From the NCBI RefSeq assembly GCF_963675165.1, contig NC_087377.1:14628198-14692197 (forward strand): a DNA stretch of 64,000 nucleotides, read 5' to 3'. Shown piece after piece: positions 35,601 through 47,765 of this stretch. Position numbers and translations under genes: made by a program. The notes under the pieces are model-generated. The model made no database searches and was not told the origin of the DNA. It saw only the letters and a program-made list of their open reading frames with translations. The DNA comes from Halichondria panicea. Taxonomy: Eukaryota > Porifera > Demospongiae > Suberitida > Halichondriidae. Positions within the stretch are counted from its first letter, which is position 1. Every line of letters begins with the position of its first letter.

Positions 35601-35931
35601 CTGCAAAAGTGTATGACATAACAGTAGTACTTTGCATGCAATAGTGAATATGATTATCAATAAAGAATAAACAGCCTTTAACATAATGACGTGGAATGGA
35701 AAGGTGAGTTGAAATTCATAGCTATACTGAATTTTGGTTTAGTTGGAAGTTCTCAAAATGTGAGGATGTATAATATGCACTATCAAGAGTAGACGAGTGT
35801 CGAACTACCGATTGATAGCTCTACACACAAATTGTGCACAAGGTATATAACATGACTCAAATGGGATAAAATATATATATATGTTAACTATGATGTTTTT
35901 TTTGATAGTTGAGAACAATGGCATCGTGTTA
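35601..35931. other. 5' flank or first intron of receptor H
   Basis: No convincing signal-peptide exon is seen here. Confidence 0.4.
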
Positions 35932-36275
35932 CAGGGGCAGATCTAGCAGGTAGCAGAGGGTGTTCAAGCACCCTCCTGACCTTACAGTGGTTGATTCATA
36001 AACATAAGTGAGTGGGAGGCTTAAGCAGATAGTTATCAAGTTTTTCCTTTATTACAAGCTTTCATATTCACTTATCACTTACTGTTAGTTCTCCTACGTC
36101 TTGCAAAGCTCTGTTTGTGCAGTTCTATAGTTACTAAAAAGCTATAAACCTTCAGCGCATGCTGACTGTTTCATAGAAGTGATGACCTTTTTTTTAGGTA
36201 AAATGCAGAGTCCTTGCCCCGCTTGAGCCCTGCTTTTCACTGGACCCCTATACAAGAATCCTAGATCCACCACTG
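35932..36275. mobile_element. hAT-like non-autonomous element
   Basis: Ends CAGGGGCAGATCTAG and CTAGATCCACCACTG are imperfect inverted repeats of the CAG...CTG type common in hAT elements. No transposase frame is present and no clean 8-bp target duplication is seen. Confidence 0.65.
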
Positions 36276-37554
36276 CATGGGTGTTTCTAGGCTAAAGCTA
36301 TAGTAATTCAAGCTGCTCACTGCGCACTGCACTGATATAGGGAACATCACTTCAATCTCTACACAATAATCAGACAAATAGTCGAGTTTATCCTCTTTTA
36401 ATTTGCACTCTAAGTCTTTGCTCATAGTTAACAATTTTGTCAGTTGCTTTAATGGATCAGCAAGCTTGCACAAACAACATGCATGCGTCATGCGTAGCTC
36501 ATGAACTGCGCGTGACATTATATTGTATACAGTTATTGTATACAGTTTTTGTTTAGATCAACACTCTTCTTTTTTTTTTATCTATACTCTTGCATAATTA
36601 AATTATAGCAATCACACCTACTGAAAATGTCTGCTACAATATACTTAGCCCTATATACAATGATTGATGCAATCATTTGCTGATACAGTGGAACCTCTCT
36701 TAGTATAATTATAGCCACCCTTAAAGAAGACCAACCATAATAAACTTGCCATCGTGTGCCAAAATTATGTGTTTTAATGCTGGTGAACTCGGATGGGTTA
36801 TGTAATGCACAATTGCGAGGCAAACGTGCAACACTCAGTGTTAATCACGTTAACCTCGAGCCAACTGAATTTCATTGCAGATATGTCTACCCTACTACAT
36901 TAACATCAGAAATTATCAATCACCTAGCAATATTGAGATGAGGATGACTTCAGTAAAAAGAATTGACATGGTATCCATGAATGGAGTTCCTCTTGTGCTC
37001 TTGTGCTCTTGTGCTTCTTGTTGTGGTGGTTGAAAACCTAGTTGGATCTCTATAGATCTAAACCAAACTTAGCAAAGGCTTTATCAATTGACAAAAGGTG
37101 GGCGTGGCCAGATTTAGACTGCACAAAAATGTGTTTGAAGGGACACTTTCTACCTTTGAAATTTAAAGTGATATTAAGTGCACCCAATAACGGTCTCTCA
37201 AACCAGAGTACAGGGGCGGAGAAATAGGGGTGGCAGGGGGGTGATAACTACGTAAAAGGAAAACACTCAGTCACTATAGTCTAATCGAGGGGGGGGCCAT
37301 GCCCCTCGCCTTGTTTTCGGCAATTCTTAAAGTACATTATTTGGAAAGTAGCTGAGGATCTTCGCTACAGAGCTGCATGTTCCGACCGTTGCTTGCAAAA
37401 GGGGAGAAGTTTCGCAATAATATTGGTTGTGGCTGGGTTGGGTTACTAATGAGGAAAAGGGGCCAAAATTGAGGTCAGTGGGTGAGAGCTTGTTGCAGAA
37501 ATCTGCACGTGCAATCGGGCGAGGTAACATAGTGATATTTAGCGAGAATCATTA
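36276..37554. other. intergenic, repeats only
   Basis: No supported gene. A CAGTGGAACCTCT motif at about 36690 resembles a transposon end, and a short CTTGTGCT tandem lies near 36995-37020. Confidence 0.4.
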
Positions 37555-38088
37555 TGCCTCGGTGCGCATGCGCAAGCGAGGTATACAGTAGTGTGTTTGT
37601 GTGTCTGTGTGTGTAGACTATTTCAGCTGCTCAAGGATCAATGAAGTGCAAATAAGAGTTTCTATAGGCTTCTAGTTATGTTTTCTTGGCTTGCAATGGT
37701 TGGATGTGCAAAATAAAGCTTTGTTCTCGAGTTATGCCTAGTTTTACTTACTTGGAATGCCATTGCAGTCTTTTCAGAAGAGTCCGTAGCAAAATGTGTT
37801 CACCGAGTGTTGCTACTCTACTTAGTAGTTAGCTCTGCACTAGAACGCTAGCTATTGGTAGCTGCAGAGTGAGAAGAGCTAGCTGCAAGGCTCTGCTGAC
37901 TTGCCGCGGCGGCGGCATTAATTTTAGACTTGAACTTTTGGCATCGTTTTTAACAACAATCATGGTCGATCATTACCCACTATTTGAGTTTCCCGCATGC
38001 AGCAAAATTATTCATGATAAAAAAAATAATGTGTGTATAAAAGCTAGCTAGCTATATGTTATGTAGCTTTGGCACCTCCACCGAGGCA
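37555..38088. mobile_element. non-autonomous element with TGCCTCGGTG ends
   Basis: Terminal TGCCTCGGTG and CACCGAGGCA are inverted. The left-end sequence (GCATGCGCAAGCGAGGTATA) recurs at about 21415 and 31970, and a strongly deleted copy is at 42551-42629. No coding frame is recognised. Confidence 0.6.
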
Positions 38089-39661
38089 TTGCACCTGCGG
38101 TGCTTTCATTCAGTACAGTATTCAGTATAGTCTCCTGTTACAAACACAATACAATAAACAGTACAAGCTAGGAATATTCAACTCACCATGACACACACTA
38201 TCACCTGCATGGCTATTATTATATTGAGTGATAAATCACATGCACTTTAACGGGGGAAAGTGTTTGCTGTAGCAACAGATGTGATACATGGGACCAGACT
38301 TGCTATTTATATCACAGTCTTCAGTGGTGGCCATTAGATTAGGGCTTGGCAAATTATGCTAGCAGGGAGACTTCTAGCAACTAGCATAAAATTGAGGGCA
38401 CTAAATCAGAATAATTTTACCCTCCGAGTCTGATAGAACTAATTTCTAATCTTATAATGTAGCTAGATAGACATCTATTACTGTATTAAGTAGGGCTGTA
38501 AGCACTATATATAGCCACTAGGCAGGAGTATATATATTTTCTCTTTTGGCACTAGACTAAGAGGATTATATTTCATGCAATTTTTCTGTATAAATGCTAC
38601 CTCAGGTATAGCCTCGGTCCCGTGCCGATTTTTTTAAATAGAACGAAGTTGGCTAGAGACAACGAGGCTGCATGGGAATGAGGCTACCTCAGGTAGTGCT
38701 ATCAATACATCTACAAATAAATTGATGTCTTTAAACTGGAATAATGGGTACACCAAACTGGAATAATAGGCTGACTTTTTGAGAATAGTAATAGAAAGCC
38801 AAGCCCTAGTGGCTATTAGGACACACTATTTGTTGAGTTAATGATCTTTACCTAACATGTAAAATGTGTAAAAGACTCTACATAATTATTATTATGTGCA
38901 ATTATATTTTGTGTAAAAGCACCTCTCACTATAAATGCACTTAAGTGCACACAAACCACAAGCATGCACAGTACAATAGACAATATCAATGCTGTCATGC
39001 ATAATTACATTCTCACCCAAAAATGTGCCTAATCTTAGTTAGCCTAATGTAATTTGCTAATTATTCCTATGCATGCATGGCTCTTTCCCACTTCATTGCT
39101 TCCATGCTTTTGCATTCCCCGCCAATCATAGCAATGGTTCACATCATTATTTTAATGTGTAGCATAGATGCATATATAGAGTGACGTCAGTCAGACAGTC
39201 TATATCATCTATTATAATTTTATGCTTATAATCAGCAATTATAGTTACATATACTTATACGTATAATTACGAATACTATACTACATTTTATTATCATTAT
39301 ACAGATATGGCTGCATCGATCTATACCATTTTTTGATTTGACATGTCAGAGTATCGTTTTAATTGACAGTTGCTAAATTTTTGACTATAGCATGTAGTTT
39401 GCAGAAGTCACTGCTATAAGGAATAGCAATGCTGCTTGCGTATGTAGAACCATGCAGATGTTGTGTTCATAAGGATACATTCAAAAATAACAGTGAAAGC
39501 TGTTGACAATACAATGGCACCATAATTATTGATAAACAAACGTCGTCGAATATACGTTCCATCACTAGCTACTCATGTATCTGATTTCTCCATGCCTGGT
39601 TAAACTTCAACTCAATGTTTTGCTTTGCCGTCTAGGGTAGGACAAGCAAATCTTTATTACT
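38089..39661. other. intergenic, no gene seen
   Basis: AT-rich sequence. A partial inverted repeat lies near 38610-38690 (AGCCTCGG / GAGGCT). No exon is supported. Confidence 0.45.
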
Positions 39662-41542
39662 TCCATTTTCTCACTTGTCCATAAGCTTCATTAGACTCCA
39701 CTTGAATGTCTTGTACTCTTTGTGCTGTTGCTAGACCAACTTCCTCATATATACTGGACCAGCTGGGGCTATTGAAACTTCATTGCCTGACAGTTCGCTT
39801 TCTGTTGAGCGACCAAATCATGCATGTACAACATATATAAGTGTACAACATAAGTGTGATTTTGTGCACCCGTTAGTTGCCCTCACTTTTAGTTTGTTTG
39901 GTGATAGTTAATAAGAGAACTATCAGCACCAAGACAATCAGTACTACCACTATAGCACCGACAAAATCTCCAGCTAGAGCAGCAACGTTTCCACCAGTTT
40001 TTGCCATATCTGCATGTATTGTGTATTATATATAGGGGCATGGCATGCATGTAGATAATTATTGAGGCAATGAACTTATACACTCCAATAGAGCCAGGTC
40101 AGGATCCCAGAGACCAGAGTTGTTACAAGTGAAGTCGCTGCACCCACCAGTAAGAAATCAGGATCACATTGGATGGTAAGGACAGAGCCCACGATTGAGT
40201 TAATGTTCTACAAGTTAATGAGTAATGCTCCATTGAGTGGAGGGGGCAGGCAGGATACAGGAAACTATAGAGGTGTGCGAAGAATTTCATGTACACAAGT
40301 AATTCTAAAATAGCTTACTAGATTCATTTCTGCAGACGATCTCCCCTGGTTTATTGTCCCACTCTCCTGTAGTTAGACAGGTGGCACTCATTATCTCCTC
40401 AGGAAAGAGTCCATTGTCACACTGGAATTCGAAGGTCACTTGTGTACCGGGTAGAGTTGGTACTGATCTAGCACGAATGATCACTGATGGTGCCATTATG
40501 TGGTGGGGATAGTGGAGCCTTGCAGTTCATTGGAGGGGCTATTATAGAGATGCAACAATTAATTCATGCACGATGAAGAAATTAACTTACGAGGTGTGGG
40601 AGGAGACGAGGTGATTAGTAATCTACACTCAAAAGTGTCAGGATTCGGACTCCATATCAGTGTACCCTCACATGTCACCATCGTAACAACAGATACATAC
40701 CCAGCGTCACACTGAATAGTTATTGTTGATCCTGGCAATCTGCTGGAGACTGGTCCAAAGGCTCCATTCATGGGCCTTTCAGAACAGGACAGCCACCTGC
40801 ATGAGAGCTAGGGAACTATCCACAAAATTGCTATGCAAATCACGTTCCAATTCTGAAGTTGTACTCAGCGATTGTATACTGTTCCCAGCACAATTGGTAG
40901 CCACAACACTGACAGTGTAGTCCATATTGTATTGAGCAATCACAGTGACAGAGGTGGATGTGAGGACAGTTGCAGAGAGCTGGGCCGGAGGTGAGATGGT
41001 CACTGTATATAGGTGAGGTCATCTCTACCACCAGTCTCAGTAGGAGGGTCCCAACCAACAGATACATTAACATCATTGGCTGAGCTGCTCAAAGTGGAGA
41101 TACTATAAACCCAGTTGGTGGTGAAGTAGAAACTGTAAAATAAGAGATTGTAAAAAGCCTCAATTCAAAAAAGAGATTGTAAAAAGCCTCAATTAATCCT
41201 CACTTGCTGTCATTATAGTGAGTTCTTCCCTCAACTCCACCTGTAACACAGGAAAGCAACCAATAGTGGTATCCTGTGCTGCAGGGAAACGCAAACTGGA
41301 GGTGATCATTGAACTTGTGGAATCAAATATCGCTGATATGACTGTGTACTGATCTTGTAGGATTGGTAGTAGGGTCGTACTACTAAGTCTTATCTCCCTA
41401 GTTGCATCAGGCACATCCCATTCCAACAGAGCACCATCAATCACAGACACAGACAGTGTGCAAGTGGGTGAGACCACATCTCCAACACAGGAAGTCCCAG
41501 TGTAGTCACGTGTCAAACCACCCAGCACAAACGGTATCATAC
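39662..41542 (-). pseudogene. pseudogene F: Ig-like/FN3/sushi receptor
   Basis: Decayed paralog of receptor E in the same exon order: Ig-like exon 41542-41204 (still open), FN3 about 41130-40810, sushi about 40790-40575, sushi about 40530-40322, sushi about 40280-40085, TM about 40010-39893, tail about 39790-39665. Relative to E the FN3 exon has two short TA-type insertions that shift the frame. The third sushi has a TAG stop after ALLINL. The tail exon reads GTATATATGAGG where E has GTATACGAGG, again +2. The TM exon is open and closer to that of receptor A, so the copy may be a chimera. Confidence 0.8.
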
Positions 41543-41667
41543 CTGCATGCAACCATTAATTGCTATAATTGTGACGTTTTGTAGCCTTCACTATTGAATG
41601 GTATTAGTTACTGAATTGTAACATACAGAGTCGACCTAGACTATAGCCTTTAATGTCTATAGTGTAA

Positions 41668-42127
41668 CTAGTAATACATTTCCATATAGAAAACCTGGAA
41701 AAAGTACAGAGATTTGCCATGAGAGTGTGTCTGGGTCAGTGGCAGGGAGAACTGCTGTCAGCATCTGGCCTTACAAGTCTGGAGACAAGAAGAGTAGTTG
41801 CAAGAATGTGCCACTTGTACAAAATTTTACATGACATGATAGACTTTCCCAACCCACCGGTTGAAAGAAGAGAGATTATCTACAATAGCTGTTCAGTTAA
41901 TGGGCTCTCCCTGGTACCAATTAGATTTCGAACTTCAATGTACCAATACTCATTCTTCCCACACGCTGTAACTTTATGGAATAAACTTGTTAGTAAGTAC
42001 AATATAGACGATATTGTTACTGTCAATGTGTTTAAATATTTTCTTTAGGATGAACTTTATACATCTAGCTACTAGCTAATTGTGTATATCCTATGCTATA
42101 TGCTGAATTATTATAAAATAAAATAAA
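41668..42127 (+). mobile_element. 3' fragment of a non-LTR retrotransposon
   Basis: The frame reads NLEKVQRFAMRVCLGQW, then LETRRVVARMCHLYKILHD, then YQYSFFPHAVTLWNKLV and VFKYFL before a stop at 42048. This is the usual C-terminus of LINE-type reverse-transcriptase polyproteins. The element ends in an AAAATA repeat at about 42113-42127, typical of LINE 3' ends. It is 5'-truncated. Confidence 0.85.
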
Positions 42128-42399
42128 CTGTCTCTGTCATGATCTTCCAGAAGTGAGGACAGTTGATAATTACTGATCATGTGATCTACAACCAAATATC
42201 CTGTCATGTGACTGCATGTACTTTAATGTTACAGTTAAGTGACTAATATACCATCATTCAAGTCATCCAGCATACTTGCATGTGATAATGATGTCGTCAT
42301 CAATTGTAACAGAGAAGGGTTATAAAAACAAACATAGTTGTTTTTACCAATATTGCAATAATTATGCATGTTCTCATTATAGCAATGCATAAACTAAAT

Positions 42400-42535
42400 G
42401 ATAAAAAATATTTATTTACTTGTCCGCATATAAGCTTAATTGGTGTTAGTGTTGAGAATTCCTCTTTGAAACTCTTCATAAACAGGACCAGCTGGTGTAT
42501 TAGGCTGTCCTTCAACTGCCGGGGAGTATACACAT
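42400..42535 (-). pseudogene. relic tyrosine-tail exon
   Basis: Minus-strand frames give AVEGQPNTPAGPVYEEF and, after a break, a CGQVNK end that parallels YGQVRK. It is a decayed copy of the tail exon of A, E and H; the EGQ lead resembles H. Confidence 0.6.
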
Positions 42536-42550
42536 GCATGCGGGTGCTGA

Positions 42551-42629
42551 TGCCTCGGTGGATGTGTCAAGGCTACATATTAACTGCTAGTAGCTTTATG
42601 TTATGTAGGTTTGGCACATCCACCGAGAC
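42551..42629. mobile_element. deleted copy of the TGCCTCGGTG element
   Basis: Left end TGCCTCGGTGGATGTG and right end CACATCCACCGAG enclose about 50 bp that match the right end of 37555-38088. The inverted similarity continues outward (GGTGCTGA / TCAGCACC), so the true termini may be a few bases wider. Confidence 0.6.
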
Positions 42630-43835
42630 CTCAGCACCTGCGGTGCTTTCATTCATTGTCAGTATTAAAATAGAGTTTGTTTTATCCCTCATTCCAAACA
42701 GTATATAGATCTATAATACGCCCTATATAAGGCATGCATACCATTAGTTGATAATCTGAGATCATTGTATCTGATCCAGTAAATTGAGTTTGTTTCATTC
42801 CTAATTCCAAACAGCACAATGCATGTATGTACCCCACTGTTGACTGATAATTTTGAGGTGTACATGCACTACATTTTAAACTGAAAAAGAAGCAATGAAT
42901 GTCTCTAGCTGGAGCATAAATATTAACCTATACCCAAGGCCTATATAGACAGTCAGGAGGTCCATTGGGCATGCAGCTAGCAAAGTGTGGGTGTACTGAT
43001 CATTACATGCATATAAATACCACTGAGCCAGAGGTTGCAATTCTATATAATTATATAGAATGATAAATTATAGGTATGTGTACTTCTAAACCATACATGG
43101 CTCAGGATCGATTGACTAGAGCGAACCAAAGCCAAGCTTAATATTGGAACAGACAAAGCAACGATCCATGCAATGCTTAATTTTCGGTGAACTTAGACAA
43201 ACCTTTATCATTATAAACTCAAACGCTTACGCTCGCCCCATGACACCTTATGTCACTCTATAGTTATCAACAATAAGCAATATTTTTTTATAGGTCCTGT
43301 AAAATTAACAATACTGCATCATAATAACACATCAAATTTGTTTATAGAGAGAGGGCTGTTTTGTTATTGTAAAAGTTTTGTGCTCACTCTCCCTATAGAA
43401 AAACTTCTTTAAACCTGTCACTAAGAAGCATGCTCCTAAAACACAAAAATGCGGTGACTAAACAAGATCTGCATGAGTATTAAATTATTACAATGGGGTG
43501 TTTGCACGGTTTATCTTAGATTGTATCTCAGTAGATCAAAGATGCAGTTGCTAAATTGACCTATATAATTATGCAGTATTGCATGCTAATTAAGGAATAG
43601 CATAATTATGCTGCTTGTTTAGCCATACAATCTGTATGCATGGTTTAGCCAGCTGCTGTGATCATAAAAGTTACACAACTGTGAAAGCAAACTGTTGACA
43701 TAGAATTGAAATAAACAAACAGTTCAGTTCAATTCAACTTAGTGTTTGATTTCTCTATAAGCCTGGTTCGACTGCATCTCAATGTTTCGCTTTACCGTCT
43801 ATAGAGTATATACGTAGGATAATCATTACACAAAT
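42630..43835. other. intergenic, no gene seen
   Basis: AT-rich 3' flank of receptor E. It includes a 20-bp perfect palindrome around TATATAATTATATA at about 43040-43060. Confidence 0.5.
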
Positions 43836-45650
43836 CTAATAATGTAGCTTTATGGTCCTCACTTGTCCATAAGCTTCATTAAACTCCACTTGAATGTCTT
43901 GTGATCCTGGTGTCACTGCTAGACCAACTTCCTCGTATACCGGACCAGCTGGGGCTTTTGGAGCTTCATTGCCTGACAGTTGGCTATCTATTAAATTTTA
44001 GATAGAGTTAATACAATGTATCGCAATCAATTTTCAATTATAAACTGCCTTTTACTTTTTCTTTTCTTAACGATAATCACTAAGAGAGTTATCACTACCA
44101 GGACAAACAGTAATACCACTAACAGACCGCCAGTAACACCACCAGTTGCAATTGGAGCTGCTACACCTATATAAAGGCCATTATGCAGCATACATGCATG
44201 CAGGCAGGTATAGACACAAATCAATGAACTCACACTCTAATAGAGCCGGGTCAGGTTCCCAGAGACCAGAGTTCTTACAAGTAACAGTCGCTGCACCCAC
44301 CAGTGAGAACCCAGGATCACATTGAAAGGTAATGACTGAGCCCTCGGTCAAGTTAGTGTTCTGAGACGTGGTGTTGCGTAATATTCCATTGAGTGGAGGA
44401 GCGGGCAGGACACACGAAACTATATACAAGGAATATGATTATGAAACTGAGTACACGAGATGAAGAATGCACACGAACAATGACGTTACTTACTAGGTTC
44501 GTTTCTGCAGACGATCTCCCCAGGGTTTTTGTCCCACTCTCCTGTAGCTAGACAGGTGGCAGTCATTATCCCCTCAGGGAACAGCCCATCGTTACACTGG
44601 AAGGTAACTTGTGTACCGGGTATAGCTGGTACTGAATTATCACTGATAGTGCCGTTCTGTGGTGAGGATAGTTGAACTGTGCAGTTCATTGGAGCTGTGA
44701 GGTAAAAAATAAGTTTGTATACAAGCAAGAATTCAACTCACAACTTGTAGGAGGGAGTGTGGGTAGTGATGTACACTCAATAGCCTCAGGGTCTGGACTC
44801 CACATCAGTCCATCATCACATGTCACCATTGTAACAGGAGACACATAACCAGCATCACACTGGATGGTTACCGTGGATCCTGGCAATCTGCTGGTGGTTG
44901 GTACAAACGCTCCATTCATGGGGTTGGTCAACACAGGACAGCCACCTGCACAAGAGAGGGGTCAGTGTAGTGTGCTGTTTAAAGACGATGTCAACTCACT
45001 AATCCTAAAGTTGTACTCAGCTGTTGTACTGTTCCCAGCACAGTTGGTAGCCACAACACTGATAGTGTAGTCCACATTGTATTGGGTAATCACAGTGACA
45101 GAGGTGGATGTGAGGACAGTAGCAGAGAGCTGGGTCGGAGGTGAGACTGTCACTGTGTAGGTGAGGTCATCTCTACCACCAGTCTCAGTAGGAGGGTCCC
45201 ACTGTACAGATACACTGATTTCATTGGCTGAGCTGTTAAGAATTGAGTCACTGAATCCATTTGGTGGTGAAGGAGCAACTTTAAAGTGAGAGATTCGTAA
45301 CATTGTGAAACGCGTCAATACAGCCTCACCTGCTGTCAGTATGGTGAGTTCTTTACTTAACATTGGTTGTAGTACAGGAAGACAACTAATTATGATTCCA
45401 TCTACTGCAGGGAAACTCAAACTGGAGGTGATCATGGAACTGGTAGAATTGAATACAACTGATATGACAGTGTACTGATCACGTTGTAATGGGAGCTCAG
45501 TTGTCTCATCAACTCTTAAATCCCTAGTTGGATCAGGCACATTCCATTCCAGCAAAGCCCCAGGCACTGTGCATGTGATGGAGACCACATCTTCAACACA
45601 GGGGGTCCCAGTGTAGCCACGAGTCAGACTACTCATCACTGATGTTAAAC
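43836..45650 (-). CDS. receptor E: Ig-like/FN3/sushi x3 receptor, 5' incomplete
   Basis: Exons 45650-45330, 45278-45000, 44945-44742, 44694-44494, 44419-44234, 44166-44056, 43972-43836, all joined in phase 1. The first is an Ig-like module (TPCVEDVVSITC...LLEWNV...ISCLPV). FN3 follows (SVSVQWDPPTETGG, ISVVATNCAGNS), then three sushi domains, a transmembrane helix (GGLLVVLLFVLVVITLLVIIV) with KKRKSKR, and a tail with GPVYEEVGLAV and NEAYGQVR. The last sushi cysteine is completed across the junction to the TM exon. The first exon starts at a phase-1 acceptor, so a signal-peptide exon should lie upstream. None is evident before the transposon nest at 46336, which may have disrupted or distanced the 5' end. 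Confidence 0.8.
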
Positions 45651-46335
45651 CTAGAGCACAACAATTAATGATGGAGAGTTTGTGAACAGGGACTATAAGG
45701 ATTCATATAATTAATTATGTCTCTTAGTATACGACATACCATAACCGTAATTGATGTAATTACAACCCCAGAAAAAATTTATATCCTTTAGAACAAGAAA
45801 ACTTGCAGCTGGCGCCCAAGTACAAGTTGTGAAAAAAAATGGGCATAGTCAAACTCAGTTTCACTAGCACTGCTAGCTAGCTTGCTGCACCATTGTGAGC
45901 CGACTCTTGAACAACATTCATATTGACTGTAGCTATGGGTCAGACAAGTGTGAAGGAAGTCAAAGATACAGGATGATTGTCTTGATGTCTCAAATATAAG
46001 CGCCAGAAAATATTTATTCCAGTAACAGTAGGCGCTTCTTTTAGGGCCTCAAAATTTATGCTAATGCTGGCGTGGTTAAATTATGGTGACGCGCTGTATC
46101 AATTACGGTACATGCAGTATTTACTTTGTACCAATGCTCAACAAAACAACTAGATTTAGACAGTGTTGACCTTCTACAGCAGATATTCATAACTTTTAAT
46201 ATAAAGACCATCTGATATTAATAAAGGACAATACTTATACTAGTGATAATGATACTGGCTCAGTAGCTACTCAACTCACTACTGACGGTTCTTACCATCA
46301 ATCAGTAACAGTTGGACAAATAATCGCCACATCTT
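45651..46335. other. upstream region of receptor E
   Basis: No signal-peptide exon is recognised. Confidence 0.4.
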
Positions 46336-46514
46336 TAGAGTAAGTCACCAAACTCCGTCAGACATCAAAGTGTGTTAGGTAAAAGGGCGTGTAACGCACA
46401 AACAAAACAAGACTGATTCAAACTAATTACACACACTAACAGATGGCCATGGGCGTATTATCCAGCGAAAACTTAGATAGGCCAAGTCGCTTCCAGTCCG
46501 AGCAGTAATAACTT

Positions 46515-46599
46515 AGTCTCGCACAGCCAGCCCCGGATATTTTCTATTTTAACGCTAGGTCGATAACATGCTATTTTTAATCGGGGCTGGTGCGAGACT
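46515..46599. mobile_element. 85-bp MITE with 11-bp target duplication
   Basis: Ends AGTCTCGCAC and GTGCGAGACT are inverted, and AGTAATAACTT occurs directly on both sides (46504-46514 and 46600-46610). An 11-bp duplication suggests a Mutator-like mechanism. It is nested in the outer element 46336-49277. Confidence 0.85.
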
Positions 46600-46933
46600 A
46601 GTAATAACTTGAAAAAACCACCGAATTTTTTTATCATGTTTATTTTCGTCAGAACCTACCGATCGCCGTTTTTGCCAAACTACACAGCTAGAGCTAACTG
46701 ACACAAGCTGAGTATAATCTAGATAGAGTCCAGTACAGAGTGGAGCAATTCCCAGAATCAGGCGACCCTGCAAAGCGAAGCTACACTTGTTTCTTTGTTA
46801 GGGTTGTAAAGTGCTGAGTCAGCAATATTCTGGATATAAGCGCTAGTATATAGCGCCTAAAGTTATAAGCGCTATATATTAGCGCTTATAGCTTGAATCA
46901 GTCTTGTTTTGTTTGTGTTTGTTTGTGTGTACA

Positions 46934-47725
46934 CAGTGGCGTGTACAATGGGGGGCTTGAGCACCCCCCTGTCCTCCCAGACAACCATGAAACTAATCGT
47001 ATCACTCAGTAGCTAGCTAGCTAACTGTGCAGCTCTATCTCATTGACACAACGATTACAAGTCATGACCACGCCCAATTGAGCATGTGCAATCAGTATTG
47101 CCATTCCAATGTTGTTATGTAATGCTAATTGCATGCATAGATCCTCTGCACTATCCCAGTCACCTCTTGCTCCACTGAGAGATACTGAGAAGCAATGACT
47201 AACACTAAAATGACTGGACATCCCCATTGTGATTGACCAGTTTGCTAGGATGTACCCAGAAGAATAGTGCATGGAGATCCTACAAGATGACTGACTCATA
47301 ATTATGTCTTATTATCACGCTATGCATGCATTAGATCCCATTTGAGTGTATTTAGCAGGGAACTATGAGCTATAGTACCGGTACTATAGATTACTCTGGG
47401 CTACAAACTACAACATTATACATTATATTGTCATTTACAAGAAGATACACAGAAAAATTATTGTAACTAGATGCTTTGTCTAGTAACATAGTAACAGAAC
47501 TAGAATGGAAGAGAGAAGCTCTAGAGGAGAATAGTAGGAGCCGTTCTTTTCTTGGGCAGTGTGCTGTACTTTTTTGCTGCAAGGCTGCATGGGGGAGGAG
47601 CTGGATGTATGAAAGATACGCCGCAATAAATGCGGGGGCGTAAATCGCGCGCGCTATGCGCGCGGCTCCATTTTTTTTCTGTACTTTTGAGCACCCTCCT
47701 GCTTCAATCTCTAGAAACGCCCCTG
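46934..47725. mobile_element. CAG...CTG element inside outer arm
   Basis: It begins CAGTGGCGTGTACAATGG and ends CTAGAAACGCCCCTG, flanked by GTACA on both sides. It interrupts the right arm of the outer element. Its open frames have no recognisable domain. Confidence 0.7.
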
Positions 47726-47765
47726 GTACACGCCCTTTTACCTGACGCACTTTGATGTCTGACAG

